Shown one piece after another: positions 33,251 through 42,087 of a stretch of 43,019 nucleotides of DNA. Numbering within the stretch: position 1 is the stretch's first letter; every line of letters begins with the position of its first letter. The position numbers and the translations under genes are program-made. Location of the stretch: NCBI GenBank assembly GCA_964622715.1, contig CAZURR010000011.1, positions 1 through 43,019 of the forward strand, written 5' to 3'. Below the pieces are notes generated by a model. The model was not told the origin of the DNA and did no database searches. It saw nothing but the letters and a program-made list of their open reading frames with translations. The stretch is from Hyphomicrobium_A sp964622715 (lineage in GTDB: Bacteria > Pseudomonadota > Alphaproteobacteria > Rhizobiales > Hyphomicrobiaceae).

Positions 33251-35377
33251 ATGAATGAGCAGCCCAAGGGGCACACGTTTTTCGGTGGGTGTCCCCATGA
33301 CTGCCCCGACACCTGCGCGATGCTGTTCGAGGTGGAGAACGGGATCTTAAAAAGTGTCAGAGGCAACCCCGACCACCCCATGACCCGCGGGGGCTTGTGC
33401 GTGAAGCTTAAGGACTACGAGAAACGCCATTACCATCCCGATCGCCTGCTGTACCCGATGCGCCGCACGGGCCCGAAAGGGTCAAAGCAATTTGAGCGTA
33501 TTACTTGGGACGAGGCGCTTGATGAAATCACGAGCCGCTGGAAAACGATCATCAAGGAGTACGGCGCCCAGGCAATCATTCCCTATAGCTATTTGGGCCA
33601 TCAAGGATTAGTTCACGGCCTGAATGGAGGCGACGCATTTTTCAATCGCATGGGGGCCACCGTTTGCGAGCGCACGTTCTGCGGCGAGGGCTCCTGCACG
33701 GCTTGGCTGCTTACAGTGGGGGCGACCGCTGGCGTTGATCCGGAAAGCTATATTCATTCGAAATACATCGTCATCTGGGCCTGCAACAGCGTCAGCACCA
33801 ATCTGCATCACTGGGCCATTGTGAAAGATGCGCAAAAGGCCGGCGCCAAGGTCGTGGTCATCGATGCCTTTGCGTCGAGAACCGCCAAGGATGCCGACTG
33901 GCATATCTGCCCCAAGCCGGGCACCGACGGCGCTTTGGCAATGGCCTTGATCAATTCCATCATCGAGCAAGATTTGGTCGATCAGGATTACGTCGACAAC
34001 TATACAGTCGGCTTTGACGCGCTGAAAGAAAGGGCCAAAACCCGGACCCCGGAATGGGCTGAGGACATCACTGGCGTCCCGGCACAAGACATTCGCAAGC
34101 TGGCACGCGAGCTTGCGACCACGCAGCCCGCTGCGATCCGAATGGGCGTGGCGCTCGAGCGTCACTACGGCGGCGGACAGACGATCCGGGCCGTCACCAG
34201 CATTCCTGCGCTGACGGGTGCCTGGCGCCACGTTGGCGGTGGCGTGACCCAGTTCCCTGTTTGGGAGCACCCCTACAAGTTCAACGTAATTTGCCGACCG
34301 GATCTCATTCCTGACGGAACCCGCGTCATCAACAATCTTCAAATTGGCCGTGCCCTCACGGGTGAGACCCGGCTAGATCCGCCGATCAAGTCCATGATGT
34401 GCTGGAATTCCAATCCCGTCACTCAGGCACCCGAAACCGACAAGATCGTCAAAGGCTTGATGCGCGAGGATCTGTTCTTAGTATCGGCCGAGCACTTCAT
34501 CTCAGATACGGCCTCTTATGCCGACATCGTTCTGCCGGCCTCCATGGGCGCAGAGATGGAAGATATGATCCTATCGTGGGGACACCTTTACCTGACGTAT
34601 AACGCAAAGTGCGCCCAATCGCCGGGCGAAGCCATCCCGAACAATGAAATCTTCCGGCGTCTGGCCGCACGCATGGGCTATGAGGAAGAAAACTTCCAAT
34701 GGTCCGACTCTGAGTGTCTTGAGCGCTATGTCGACTGGGACTCGCCAGCTTGCGAGGGCATCGATCTCGACTATATGCGCCAGCACGGCTATGCGCGTCT
34801 CAAGGTGGGCACAAAGGACGACCGCGCGCCGCATAAGGAGGGTAGTTTCCCGACCGATTCGGGCAAGTGCCACTTCCTGATCGAAGGCGCTACCAATTTT
34901 GTCGCCGGTCCTTTCCGCCAGATGTACGACGGCTTTCAGCCTGGCGAACCATTGGATTCCCTCCCCGATTACGTGGCTACGCGAGAATCGCCCGCCACCA
35001 ATCCGGAATTGGCCAAGAAATATCCCTTGAATATCGTCTCGCCCAAGAGCCACGGCTTCCTCAACTCCTGCTACGCCAATATGGACCACAAGATTAAAGG
35101 TCAGGGCGAGCAGTTCGTCCTCATCAGTGCTACCGACGCCAAGCCACGTGGCATCGTTGAAGGTGACAGAGTTCAGGTCGCCAACGGCCGCGGTGCCTTC
35201 AAAGGGGTGGCCCATATCACCGACGATGTGAATCCGGGAATCGTTGTGGCAACGCTCGGCTACTGGCGCCAATTGAACCAGGGCACGGTAAACTCGATCA
35301 GCTCAGCCGAGTTCACTGATATGGGTCACGCGCCTTCATTCTCCGACAATCTCGTCGAAGTAACGCGCAGCAATTGA
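33251..35377 (+). CDS. Cytoplasmic molybdopterin-dependent oxidoreductase of unknown substrate
   Basis: A 708-residue member of the DMSO-reductase-type MoPterin family (Prok_moco). Residues C14, C18, C22 and C50 form a CxxxCxxxC...C site for one 4Fe-4S cluster, then the three pterin-binding domains follow: WDEALDEITSRW, CERTFCGEGSCTAW near 139-151 (C144 a candidate Mo ligand region), ALAMALINSIIEQDL, and the C-terminal molydopterin dinucleotide domain (GIVEGDRVQVANGRGAFKG, GYWRQLNQGTVN). There is no twin-arginine signal, so the protein is cytoplasmic. No iron-sulfur or membrane partner subunit lies next to it. Sequence alone does not separate it from formate, polysulfide-like or acetylene-hydratase-like relatives. 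The ATG at 33251 follows GGGAG at good spacing. Confidence 0.88.
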   Translation: MNEQPKGHTFFGGCPHDCPDTCAMLFEVENGILKSVRGNPDHPMTRGGLCVKLKDYEKRHYHPDRLLYPMRRTGPKGSKQFERITWDEALDEITSRWKTIIKEYGAQAIIPYSYLGHQGLVHGLNGGDAFFNRMGATVCERTFCGEGSCTAWLLTVGATAGVDPESYIHSKYIVIWACNSVSTNLHHWAIVKDAQKAGAKVVVIDAFASRTAKDADWHICPKPGTDGALAMALINSIIEQDLVDQDYVDNYTVGFDALKERAKTRTPEWAEDITGVPAQDIRKLARELATTQPAAIRMGVALERHYGGGQTIRAVTSIPALTGAWRHVGGGVTQFPVWEHPYKFNVICRPDLIPDGTRVINNLQIGRALTGETRLDPPIKSMMCWNSNPVTQAPETDKIVKGLMREDLFLVSAEHFISDTASYADIVLPASMGAEMEDMILSWGHLYLTYNAKCAQSPGEAIPNNEIFRRLAARMGYEEENFQWSDSECLERYVDWDSPACEGIDLDYMRQHGYARLKVGTKDDRAPHKEGSFPTDSGKCHFLIEGATNFVAGPFRQMYDGFQPGEPLDSLPDYVATRESPATNPELAKKYPLNIVSPKSHGFLNSCYANMDHKIKGQGEQFVLISATDAKPRGIVEGDRVQVANGRGAFKGVAHITDDVNPGIVVATLGYWRQLNQGTVNSISSAEFTDMGHAPSFSDNLVEVTRSN

Positions 35378-35384
35378 GGGTGGT

Positions 35385-35412
35385 CGTCCGCCCTGCTCAA
35401 GGGCGGACGTTT
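35385..35412 (+). terminator. Intrinsic terminator after the molybdopterin enzyme gene
   Basis: CGTCCGCCCT (35385-35394), loop GCTCA, AGGGCGGACG (35400-35409): a perfect 10-bp stem followed by TTTG, eight bases after the stop codon. It separates the gene from idi. Confidence 0.85.
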
Positions 35413-35463
35413 GCCCCACTAACGGCTTGGTCGACGACACCCTAAAGAAGGTTTTTCAGACAC

Positions 35464-36015
35464 GTGAACGACGCGAGCGAGCAGGTCATCTTGGTCGATG
35501 CCGAGGATCGGGAGATTGGCACCGCGCCGAAGCTTTTAGCCCATGAGCGCGGCGATCTTCATCGCGCATTCTCTGTCTTAGTCCATGATCGCAACGGACG
35601 TCAGCTTTTGCAAAAGCGGCATTCGGGCAAGTATCACTCAGGCGGTCTGTGGTCGAACGCCTGTTGCGGGCACCCGCGCCCTGGCGAAGATATAAAGGAC
35701 GCGGCGGCGCGGCGGCTCAACGAAGAGATGGGGTTTACTTGCGCGCTCACACCACTTGGCACACTTACCTACCGCGCTGACGTCGGCAGCAATCTGGTCG
35801 AGCATGAACTCGTGCACATCTTTGCGGGTCTCTATGAAGGCACCGTGCACCCCGACCCGCAAGAAGCAGATGACACTGCCTGGCATTCGCTCGATGACAT
35901 CCGCCAAGAAGTCAGCGCTTCGCCTGAAACCTATACGGTGTGGTTTCGCAAGTATCTGGACCACGAGTGGCCCTTCCGCGCCATCCCCGGCACGCCACAT
36001 AGGCAGAACGCCTAA
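35464..36015 (+). CDS. idi: Isopentenyl-diphosphate delta-isomerase, type I
   Basis: A 183-residue Nudix-fold enzyme interconverting IPP and DMAPP for isoprenoids. The catalytic and metal-binding residues are visible: H27, H33, C68 and H70 (NACCGHPRPGED), the Nudix helix AARRLNEEMGF, and E113/E115 (VEHELVH). The start is GTG at 35464, 14 bases after AGAAGG, so the ribosome site is distant; no better in-frame start exists. It is isolated behind the terminator at 35385. Idi is an accessory to the MEP pathway in this type of bacterium and often goes with heavy isoprenoid use such as hopanoids or carotenoids (inference). It converges with the GTPase pair. Confidence 0.93.
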   Translation: MNDASEQVILVDAEDREIGTAPKLLAHERGDLHRAFSVLVHDRNGRQLLQKRHSGKYHSGGLWSNACCGHPRPGEDIKDAAARRLNEEMGFTCALTPLGTLTYRADVGSNLVEHELVHIFAGLYEGTVHPDPQEADDTAWHSLDDIRQEVSASPETYTVWFRKYLDHEWPFRAIPGTPHRQNA

Positions 36016-36055
36016 TTGGATGATGGCGCGTCCGCGGCGCTTAAAAGCTTTCCAC

Positions 36056-37585
36056 CTATGATGTCAAGGTACGTGCAATAACACGGCCCGCGTTGACAGC
36101 TTGCGACCACAGCCGCCACCAGCTTGCTTGATTGTCCGCAGCGGCAAGAACGCGAACGAGGCGCGCGCCTTGTGCTTCTGGCATGACGTCGAGCATCTTC
36201 GCCCACAAGATGTCGACGTTGTAGTGCCCGCGCTTTTCATCGAGACAAACCGGAATTACCGACTGGACTGGCGCGCCGAGTTCGGCGGCCACGACCTGCA
36301 CCGCCTCGCTAATGAACGCCGCTTTCGCGTTCTCCTTATCCAGGAGGTCATAGGGCGGGTTCCAGTCCTGTGACGGGCGCAACTGATCGATGTGGGTGAG
36401 AACGATAATAATCGGCGGGGCACGCCGTTCCAGACGCCCGGCCAAGCGTTCGCGAAGCGCATCGAGAGCCCTGCGATCCATGTCGCGGTCGGGCCGTGTC
36501 GCGGAGCTGACCCAGAGAACGAGATCGCTGTCGTCAGCCTCCTCCAATAACTCAATCATGGCGGCAGCGTCTGCGCTGAGACCTGGCGCATCAATCAGCA
36601 GCGCCTCAGGCGACCCCTCGCGTTGCAATTCATAGGCGGTGTAACCCGGCGTCGCCGGCAGCACATCGACCGCCGCCTGGATCTCCTCCGAAAGGGCATT
36701 CACAAGGCTCGACTTGCCGGCGTTCACCTGCCCCACGATGAGAATGCGTAATGGCTCCGCCATATGCGGCGCTGCCGCCCTATCCTCGCTCGTTGCCTCC
36801 GTCACCGTGGTCGCTAACGTCTCCGGCGAGACGCGCAGGCGCCCGCCATAAAGATTGATCGCCGCGCGCCCCACTTCACGTACGTATGCGGTAGCGAGCC
36901 GTCGCGCCAGCTCATCGCGCCCCCAGTCGTAGATCTGTCGCGTGACCTTTTCACGCATCTCCTGCGTGATGGCCGACATCGGATTCATGAGGCGGATAAT
37001 GCGCCAGAGATCGAAGGCCGATTCCGCCAAACCGATCACCGAACGCCAGCGGTATATCGCCATGACTTGGCCTACGGTCAGCCGGTCGCCGAGCGGTACG
37101 TTCTCGCGCACGAAGGGGCCAAGCTCGCCGCTGACGCGCTCCACCAGTGCTAGCGCCTCAGGCACCGTAAATTTCCACAACGGGTCTTTCTCGCCCGGGA
37201 ACATCTGATGTGCGACGGCGGCGACCGTGCGCGTACCCAGCGCAAGGATGGCATCGCGGCTATTGAGCTTTGCCGGATCTATGCCGCTTGCGACGGTCTG
37301 AACCGCCTCCCAAGCCGCGGCCTCTCGCCCCGTCCATGCTGGATCAGGCTCTTCCGTTGGATCTGTTGCGGCTTTGGCTTCGGCAACCGTTTGGCGCAAC
37401 AGCCAACGCTCCACTGCGTAGACAGAAACCACAACCAAGCATGCAGCGATCGCCCAATAGACGACGTACCCATTCTGCCAAAGCCAGAGCGAACCGAGTA
37501 AAATGAGCGATAGCAAGGGCAGCGCCAACGCGATGATCAGCATTGCGGTGCGAAGGTAAGTGAGGGCGCGCGTTGCCCTTTTCAT
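36056..37585 (-). CDS. Two-transmembrane GTPase of a GTPase pair
   Basis: A 509-residue protein with two N-terminal transmembrane helices (residues about 13-35 and 42-60), a helical middle segment with a hydrophobic stretch near 180-200, and a C-terminal GTPase domain from about 280. G1 is GQVNAGKSSL (285-294), G3 is DAPG (332-335), and G4-like THID (397-400) stands where NKxD or TKxD is expected. PATPGYTAYEL supplies a G2-like Thr. Length and domain order match the two-helix GTPase that accompanies DUF697 GTPases in many proteobacteria; no function is known to me. It overlaps the upstream gene by four bases (ATGA at 37585-37582), so the two are translated together. Confidence 0.85.
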   Translation of the reverse strand: MKRATRALTYLRTAMLIIALALPLLSLILLGSLWLWQNGYVVYWAIAACLVVVSVYAVERWLLRQTVAEAKAATDPTEEPDPAWTGREAAAWEAVQTVASGIDPAKLNSRDAILALGTRTVAAVAHQMFPGEKDPLWKFTVPEALALVERVSGELGPFVRENVPLGDRLTVGQVMAIYRWRSVIGLAESAFDLWRIIRLMNPMSAITQEMREKVTRQIYDWGRDELARRLATAYVREVGRAAINLYGGRLRVSPETLATTVTEATSEDRAAAPHMAEPLRILIVGQVNAGKSSLVNALSEEIQAAVDVLPATPGYTAYELQREGSPEALLIDAPGLSADAAAMIELLEEADDSDLVLWVSSATRPDRDMDRRALDALRERLAGRLERRAPPIIIVLTHIDQLRPSQDWNPPYDLLDKENAKAAFISEAVQVVAAELGAPVQSVIPVCLDEKRGHYNVDILWAKMLDVMPEAQGARLVRVLAAADNQASWWRLWSQAVNAGRVIARTLTS

Positions 37586-38844
37586 TCGCCCTCTCTCGTA
37601 TTTGGGTTGGTAAAGCCTCGCTCCCGCGCCAAACGCAGCGCGGTGCTTAGGGCATCCTTATAAGTCTGCGCCACACCTGCCGAATCGCTAGCGCCCGATT
37701 TGCGCCGGCCAAGAAAGTAGCACGCAGCCTTGCCCAGCGCATACGTTGTCGCAAAGCTCATGACCGCGGCTGCGGCCGCACCAGCCGTCTGGCCATAGAC
37801 CGGCACCAATTTCGCCAACTGACGCGCGCCAAACCCGGACCCAATGCGTATGAGCGTGCTCGCCCCCAACGCACCTGCGAACTCTGTAAGCGCACGCTGG
37901 TTCCACTCGACACCGTAAATTGCAGCCAGCGTATGGATCAGCTTAGCTTGCACAGCCGGCACTAGCGCGATGCCAGCCACCGGCCAGATATCGGCGGCAC
38001 CGGCCGCAGTTGCATAACCTAAGATGTGGGGTTGCGCGCGCGAAGCTAGCGCATCGCTGGTGTCTCCATGCAGATTGTGCAGCGACGTAACGACGGCGGC
38101 AGGGGCGATGTGCTCTAAGACCGCGAGGAAGGCTTCGTAGCCGTAATCGGCCGTCTCCCAACCATCTTCCGGCAGCGTGAAGTCTATCGGCAAGAAACAA
38201 AGCGCACCCTTGCCGGTTAGCCCATCAAAAAGCGCTCTTTGGCGCGCGAGAGAGCGAATGAGGTCGGAGGACACGCCAGCAGCGGCGAGAACGGCCGGGT
38301 CCTCATCCTCAAATGGATACGGCTTCGCATGATCGGCACCCGCAGCATAGCCCTCGTGCAGCGTGGTCTGCGCCACAACGATCGGCCACTCCGGGTGGCG
38401 CCGACGTATCGCGCGTACTGCATCGGCAATCATCTCTTGTTGCGGGTCGAGCGCGCGCATGGCGACAATCAGGAGGTGCGCTTGATTTTCGCAAAACGAA
38501 AGGTCTTCGGCCGGGTCGTAGCCCGCCTCCCCTAGCCCACGCGTATCGAGAAAGCGGATGAGCGGGGCTTCTTCGGGAAAATCGAAAACGCGCGCCGTCT
38601 TGGTGCAGGCCTTGAAGCCACTCCCCACTTCCGCAGCAGTGCATCCCGTCATCACCCGAATGATCGATGTCTTGCCCGACTGCACCTTGCCCAAAAGCCA
38701 TATTACCGGAGCGAACGCGCGCGCGCGCTCAGCAATTTCTTCATCAGCCCGCCTAGCGCGTGCAGGGAAAAGCACTGTCTTCAGACTCTGTGCTGAATTG
38801 GCGAGCCATCGCCCAAAGGCGCTTGTTTGATCCGTCCCGATCAA
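37582..38844 (-). CDS. GTPase fused to a DUF697 membrane domain
   Basis: A 420-residue protein: an N-terminal GTPase-like domain (residues about 45-250) and a C-terminal DUF697 (YcjF-like) domain (about 285-390: ADIWPVAGIALVPAVQAKLI, then VPVYGQTAGAAAAAVMSFAT, YALGKAACYFLG). G1 is GKVQSGKTS (52-60) and G3 is DTRG (100-103), but the base-specificity G4 motif is missing: the equivalent strand reads IVVAQTTLHEG (about 155-165) with no NKxD/TKxD. The start is a TTG at 38844 with a poor ribosome site; the next candidate is a GTG near residue 24. It is the first gene of the pair and overlaps the second by four bases. It probably works on membranes with its partner (inference). Confidence 0.82.
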   Translation of the reverse strand: MIGTDQTSAFGRWLANSAQSLKTVLFPARARRADEEIAERARAFAPVIWLLGKVQSGKTSIIRVMTGCTAAEVGSGFKACTKTARVFDFPEEAPLIRFLDTRGLGEAGYDPAEDLSFCENQAHLLIVAMRALDPQQEMIADAVRAIRRRHPEWPIVVAQTTLHEGYAAGADHAKPYPFEDEDPAVLAAAGVSSDLIRSLARQRALFDGLTGKGALCFLPIDFTLPEDGWETADYGYEAFLAVLEHIAPAAVVTSLHNLHGDTSDALASRAQPHILGYATAAGAADIWPVAGIALVPAVQAKLIHTLAAIYGVEWNQRALTEFAGALGASTLIRIGSGFGARQLAKLVPVYGQTAGAAAAAVMSFATTYALGKAACYFLGRRKSGASDSAGVAQTYKDALSTALRLARERGFTNPNTREGE

Positions 38845-39125
38845 CCCGAGATGTCCTGTTCTGTGTCCATCGTCCTAACAACGAAGATTGGCTTGATGAC
38901 GCAAAAACGCAAATATCGAGCCTTGGTTGCACGCGCATCGCACCGGTCGGTACCTCGATTGTTGAGGCGCGGCTTTCGGGACCGCCATGAATTCAAGAAT
39001 CCTCATTGCCGGCAGCGCCCTTTCTGTACACTAGGCCTCGTTGGGGGCCAGCTAGCGGGCAGGAACCGCATTGTCATATCCAAGCCCCAGCCTTGAGCGC
39101 CTGCGATTTATTCAAAAGTGAAGGC

Positions 39126-39132
39126 AAGGAGG
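39126..39132 (+). promoter_or_regulatory. Strong ribosome binding site before an in-frame ATA
   Basis: AAGGAGG followed by CTGCT and then ATA at 39138-39140. The five-base spacing and the fit to the family N terminus suggest that ATA may be the start codon of the permease. No ATG, GTG or TTG lies in frame within the normal distance after this site. Confidence 0.55.
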
Positions 39133-39137
39133 CTGCT

Positions 39138-40433
39138 ATACTCAGGAAAACGCTAACCTTTCTACAGGCGAGCGCGGTGCTCGTCGGCGTCGTCGTCGGC
39201 ATTGGCATATTCAAAACGCCACAGGTGGTTGCAGCGAACGTTTCGAGCGAAACCGCATTTCTTGGTTTGTGGCTCGCTGGCGGACTTGTGACTCTCATCG
39301 GCGCACTTTGCTACGCCGAACTTGCAACGGCGCACCCGCATGTCGGCGGCGAGTACCATTATCTGCGAAAGGCCTATGGCCCAGAGCTGGGCTTCCTATT
39401 CGCCTGGGGGCGCATGGCCGTGATGCAATCTGGCTCGATTGCCGCTGTCGCCTTCGTCTATGGCGACTATGCCTCGTTTCTCATTCCTGCTGAGCCAGCT
39501 GTTCATGCAGCGGTTGCAATCGTTGCCCTTTCCGCGCTGCAGCTGAAGGGCACGGAGATAGGTAGCCGCGCACAGATCGTACTGACGGTTACGACGCTAG
39601 CCGTCGTTTCGTTTGTCGCCATTATTGGCTTGGCTATCGTCCCGCATCATGCGGAGATGGCAGCAACGCCGGGCAGCGGAGCGGCAGGGCTTGCTTTGGT
39701 ATTCGTCCTTCTCACATACGGCGGTTGGACCGAGACAGCCTACCTTTCCGGAGAGGTTCGCGACGCGCGGCGGGACATCCCGCGCGCCCTGCTCTTCGGC
39801 ACCGCCATCGTGACGGCACTCTACCTGTTTGCGAACTATTCGTACTTACGGGTGTTTGGGCTCGAGGGCCTGAGGCAGTCCTACGTTATTGCTGCCGATC
39901 TCGTCGGATTGGTGTTTGGAAAGATGGGTGCGGCCGTGATCGCAGGCTTTGTATGCGTCGTCTCGCTCAGCACGATCAACGCGACGATCTTAACTGGGGT
40001 GCGCTCAATGTTCGCCCTGGGACGAAGCTTTGCCCCTTTCGCGGCCCTTGGCAGGCATAGCGCTGGCGGTCACGCTCCGCGCAACGCAATCATCGTCCAG
40101 GCGGCCATAACGATTGCGCTCGTCGTGTTTGGAGCCTTTGCCCGCGACGGCTTCCAATCGATGGTTGAGTACACGGCGCCAGTGTTCTGGACCTTCCTGC
40201 TCCTAATCGGTATTTCCCTGTTCGTGCTTCGCTGGCGCTACCCGGAAAGAGAGATTCCGTTCCGGGTTCCGCTCTATCCTGCGACACCACTCCTCTTCTG
40301 CGCCACGTCGCTTTATCTCCTCTATTCGAGCCTCGCATACACCGGATCGGGCGCACTTATAGGCGTTGCTATATTCTTCGCGGGCATCCCGATATATCTC
40401 CTAGGCCGCCGCACGACCGGCGCGCTTGGATAA
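39138..40433 (+). CDS. Amino acid permease, APC superfamily
   Basis: A roughly 431-residue, 12-helix inner membrane transporter of the APC superfamily (amino acid/polyamine/organocation), importing or exchanging amino acids. The first helix has the APC hallmark VGVVVGIGIFKTPQVVA, followed by CYAELATAHPHVGGEYHYLRKAYGP (TM2-3) and the consensus GWTETAYLSGEVRDARRDIPRALL at TM6-7. The N terminus is set by an AAGGAGG site and would begin at ATA 39138 (ILRKTLTFLQASAVL). The alternatives are TTG 39093 without a ribosome site, or a frame from 39006 whose first 30 residues have no family likeness. A sequencing error that hid a start is also possible. Substrate unknown. It is divergent from the GTPase pair, with 293 bases between them. 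Confidence 0.8.
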   Translation: MLRKTLTFLQASAVLVGVVVGIGIFKTPQVVAANVSSETAFLGLWLAGGLVTLIGALCYAELATAHPHVGGEYHYLRKAYGPELGFLFAWGRMAVMQSGSIAAVAFVYGDYASFLIPAEPAVHAAVAIVALSALQLKGTEIGSRAQIVLTVTTLAVVSFVAIIGLAIVPHHAEMAATPGSGAAGLALVFVLLTYGGWTETAYLSGEVRDARRDIPRALLFGTAIVTALYLFANYSYLRVFGLEGLRQSYVIAADLVGLVFGKMGAAVIAGFVCVVSLSTINATILTGVRSMFALGRSFAPFAALGRHSAGGHAPRNAIIVQAAITIALVVFGAFARDGFQSMVEYTAPVFWTFLLLIGISLFVLRWRYPEREIPFRVPLYPATPLLFCATSLYLLYSSLAYTGSGALIGVAIFFAGIPIYLLGRRTTGALG

Positions 40434-40519
40434 CTCTTAGGATGAGGGATCTCGGGTTTACGAGGCTTGACAACGTGTCGACGTTAAGCTGGTCGCCTGC
40501 TTGCGGAAAGCGACATCAA

Positions 40520-41242
40520 TCACAACCCCCAACCCGTTACCGAGAGCACCTGGCCGGTCACACCTGCTGCTTGGGGCGAAGCAAGGAACACAACGACCTC
40601 GGCGATTTCGTCGCGCTTGGCCCAGCGCTTTAGATCTTTCGGATTCATCGCAGCAATGTTCGACGCGGTATCCACCAGCCCAGGCGCGACGGCATTGGCG
40701 CGGATGCCGGAATCTCTTCCTTCAAGTGCCAAGGTGCGCGTCAGCGCTTCAATCCCCGCCTTCGCGCAATTGTAGGCAATCATGTTGGCCTGCGGTTGAC
40801 CGCTACGCGCAAAGTTGACGATCGCCCCACTCCCAGCTTGCTGCATGTGCGGAAAGACGGCGCGCGAGGTCAAGAAAGCGCTCAACAGGTTATTGTTGAG
40901 TTCGCTCGTCCAATCGTCCAAGCCGTGCTCGATTGCAGGCTTGTACCGCGTCAGACCTCCAGCCAGATTCACCAGGATGTCGATGCGGTTGTATCCCCTC
41001 AATGTGCCGTCGATGAGCTGCCGAACTTGGGATTCATCGGTGAGATCGGCGGCCATGGCCAGCACGCGGCTCCCTGCTTGGCGTAGTTCGCCAGCGCGCG
41101 CGTCCACATTGCTCTGCCGACGCGCGCAGATAGCAAGCGCGGCACCCTTCTCCGCCAACGCTTTGGCAACGGCCTGCCCGACTTGTCCGTCGTGGCTAAC
41201 GCCTGTCACTAGGGCAACTTTGCCTTCAAGGGTGGCTGGCAT
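40520..41242 (-). CDS. SDR-family NAD(P)-dependent oxidoreductase
   Basis: A 240-residue short-chain dehydrogenase/reductase of the classical type. The nucleotide site reads TGVSHDGQVGQAVA (G14, G19, G22), with two residues more between the first glycines than the standard TGxxxGxG. NLAGG (92-96) stands for NNAG. The catalytic pair is Y157 and K161 (YNCAK). The usual active Ser (VNxSS) is replaced by VNFARSG, with S147 only ten residues before the Tyr rather than 13, so its identity as the catalytic Ser is uncertain. C-terminal TGQVLSVTGWGL is normal. The start is ATG 41242. Substrate is unknown. The gene is convergent with the permease and 86 bases from it. Confidence 0.85.
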   Translation of the reverse strand: MPATLEGKVALVTGVSHDGQVGQAVAKALAEKGAALAICARRQSNVDARAGELRQAGSRVLAMAADLTDESQVRQLIDGTLRGYNRIDILVNLAGGLTRYKPAIEHGLDDWTSELNNNLLSAFLTSRAVFPHMQQAGSGAIVNFARSGQPQANMIAYNCAKAGIEALTRTLALEGRDSGIRANAVAPGLVDTASNIAAMNPKDLKRWAKRDEIAEVVVFLASPQAAGVTGQVLSVTGWGL

Positions 41243-41390
41243 GACATTCAATCTTATCGCTCTGTCTAGCGCCGCTCGCCTAGTCGGCACACGTGACAGC
41301 TTAACCCCGACGGTCTTTGCAATCCAGCAGGCATGGGGCCCCAGATCTAAAACCTCCTGATGCGACGCGAGCGGTCAAACACAGCTCAAT

Positions 41391-41427
41391 CCCAAAGAAA
41401 ACAGCGCCCGTCTCGCAACGAGCGCTG
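41391..41427 (-). terminator. Intrinsic terminator of the small secreted protein gene
   Basis: CAGCGC (41402-41407) pairs with GCGCTG (41422-41427), extended inward by CGT/ACG after one mismatch, and on the minus strand the stem is followed by TTTTCTTTGG. It lies 26 bases beyond the stop codon of the gene at 41454-41741. Confidence 0.75.
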
Positions 41428-41453
41428 ATTAAGAATCGTAGCAGGTCAGCGGC

Positions 41454-41741
41454 TCAGTTGGCGCCGCCAAGCTTGACGTCCACGGCGACGGCGATCCTTT
41501 TGCCATCCTTCGTCGCGGTGCCGATCCAGTTGCCGTTGGCATCCCTTTCGAGCGGCGAAACGTTCGTGTAGCCGCGACGCATCAAATGCTGACGCGCATT
41601 TTCCATCGTGAAGGGGCTCCTGACGACGGCGCTTTCAGTTGCGGACGCCTTGGGCGCAGCCTCTGTGGCCGTATTTTCGGCGATTGCGGGAAAGGCGAGA
41701 CCGGCAACAAGAACAGCTGCAAGCGAAAGTGTACGGGTCAT
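41454..41741 (-). CDS. Small secreted PepSY-like protein
   Basis: A 95-residue protein with a signal peptide (MTRTLSLAAVLVAGLAFPAIAE, cleaved near residue 21). The mature part has an Ala/Thr-rich segment and then a compact fold FTMENARQHLMRRGYTNVSPLERDANGNWIG..., ending KRIAVAVDVKLGGAN. The helix ARQHLMRRGYTNV followed by a strand-turn-strand with DANGNW resembles one half of a PepSY domain, a periplasmic inhibitory or binding module. It is monocistronic with its own terminator. Function unknown. Confidence 0.75.
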   Translation of the reverse strand: MTRTLSLAAVLVAGLAFPAIAENTATEAAPKASATESAVVRSPFTMENARQHLMRRGYTNVSPLERDANGNWIGTATKDGKRIAVAVDVKLGGAN

Positions 41742-42087
41742 TTGAAAGCTCCTGATCTATTCGTGGACAATGTTTGCGGGGCCAGACGCCTAATGGGGGC
41801 GCATGGCTCCGTGTGGCTAGACGACATCGACTTGTGCCGGCAATTAACAGGCGACCTCATGCCCGATTTCCTGCGCGCGCACGTGCAGGTCATTCGAGGT
41901 CTTCATGGGTTGCTCCATTGCCGAGGCTGTCGATTGTCTACGTTGGCGATCATAGCGATCACCTTTCGCTAACTGCCGATTTAGAGAAGTGTATCGATCA
42001 CTGCCACTCACATCACCGTGGGACGACGCGAGCAAATGTTGAACGGTCGTGATCGGGATCACAGCGGCATACCTCTGGCACGTTCCG
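41742..42087. other. Gene-free stretch of 346 bases
   Basis: No reading frame here has family resemblance or a sound ribosome site. It must hold the promoter of the minus-strand gene at 41454-41741 and the 3' flank of the SphA-type gene. Several GATC-containing small dyads (for example CGATCATAGCGATC near 41948-41961) are present but match no known operator. Nothing else is seen. Confidence 0.4.

Noticed and set aside
33608..35272. Two minus-strand open frames (244 and 233 codons) inside the molybdopterin enzyme gene
   Set aside because: Antisense shadows in high-GC DNA with no recognisable domains.
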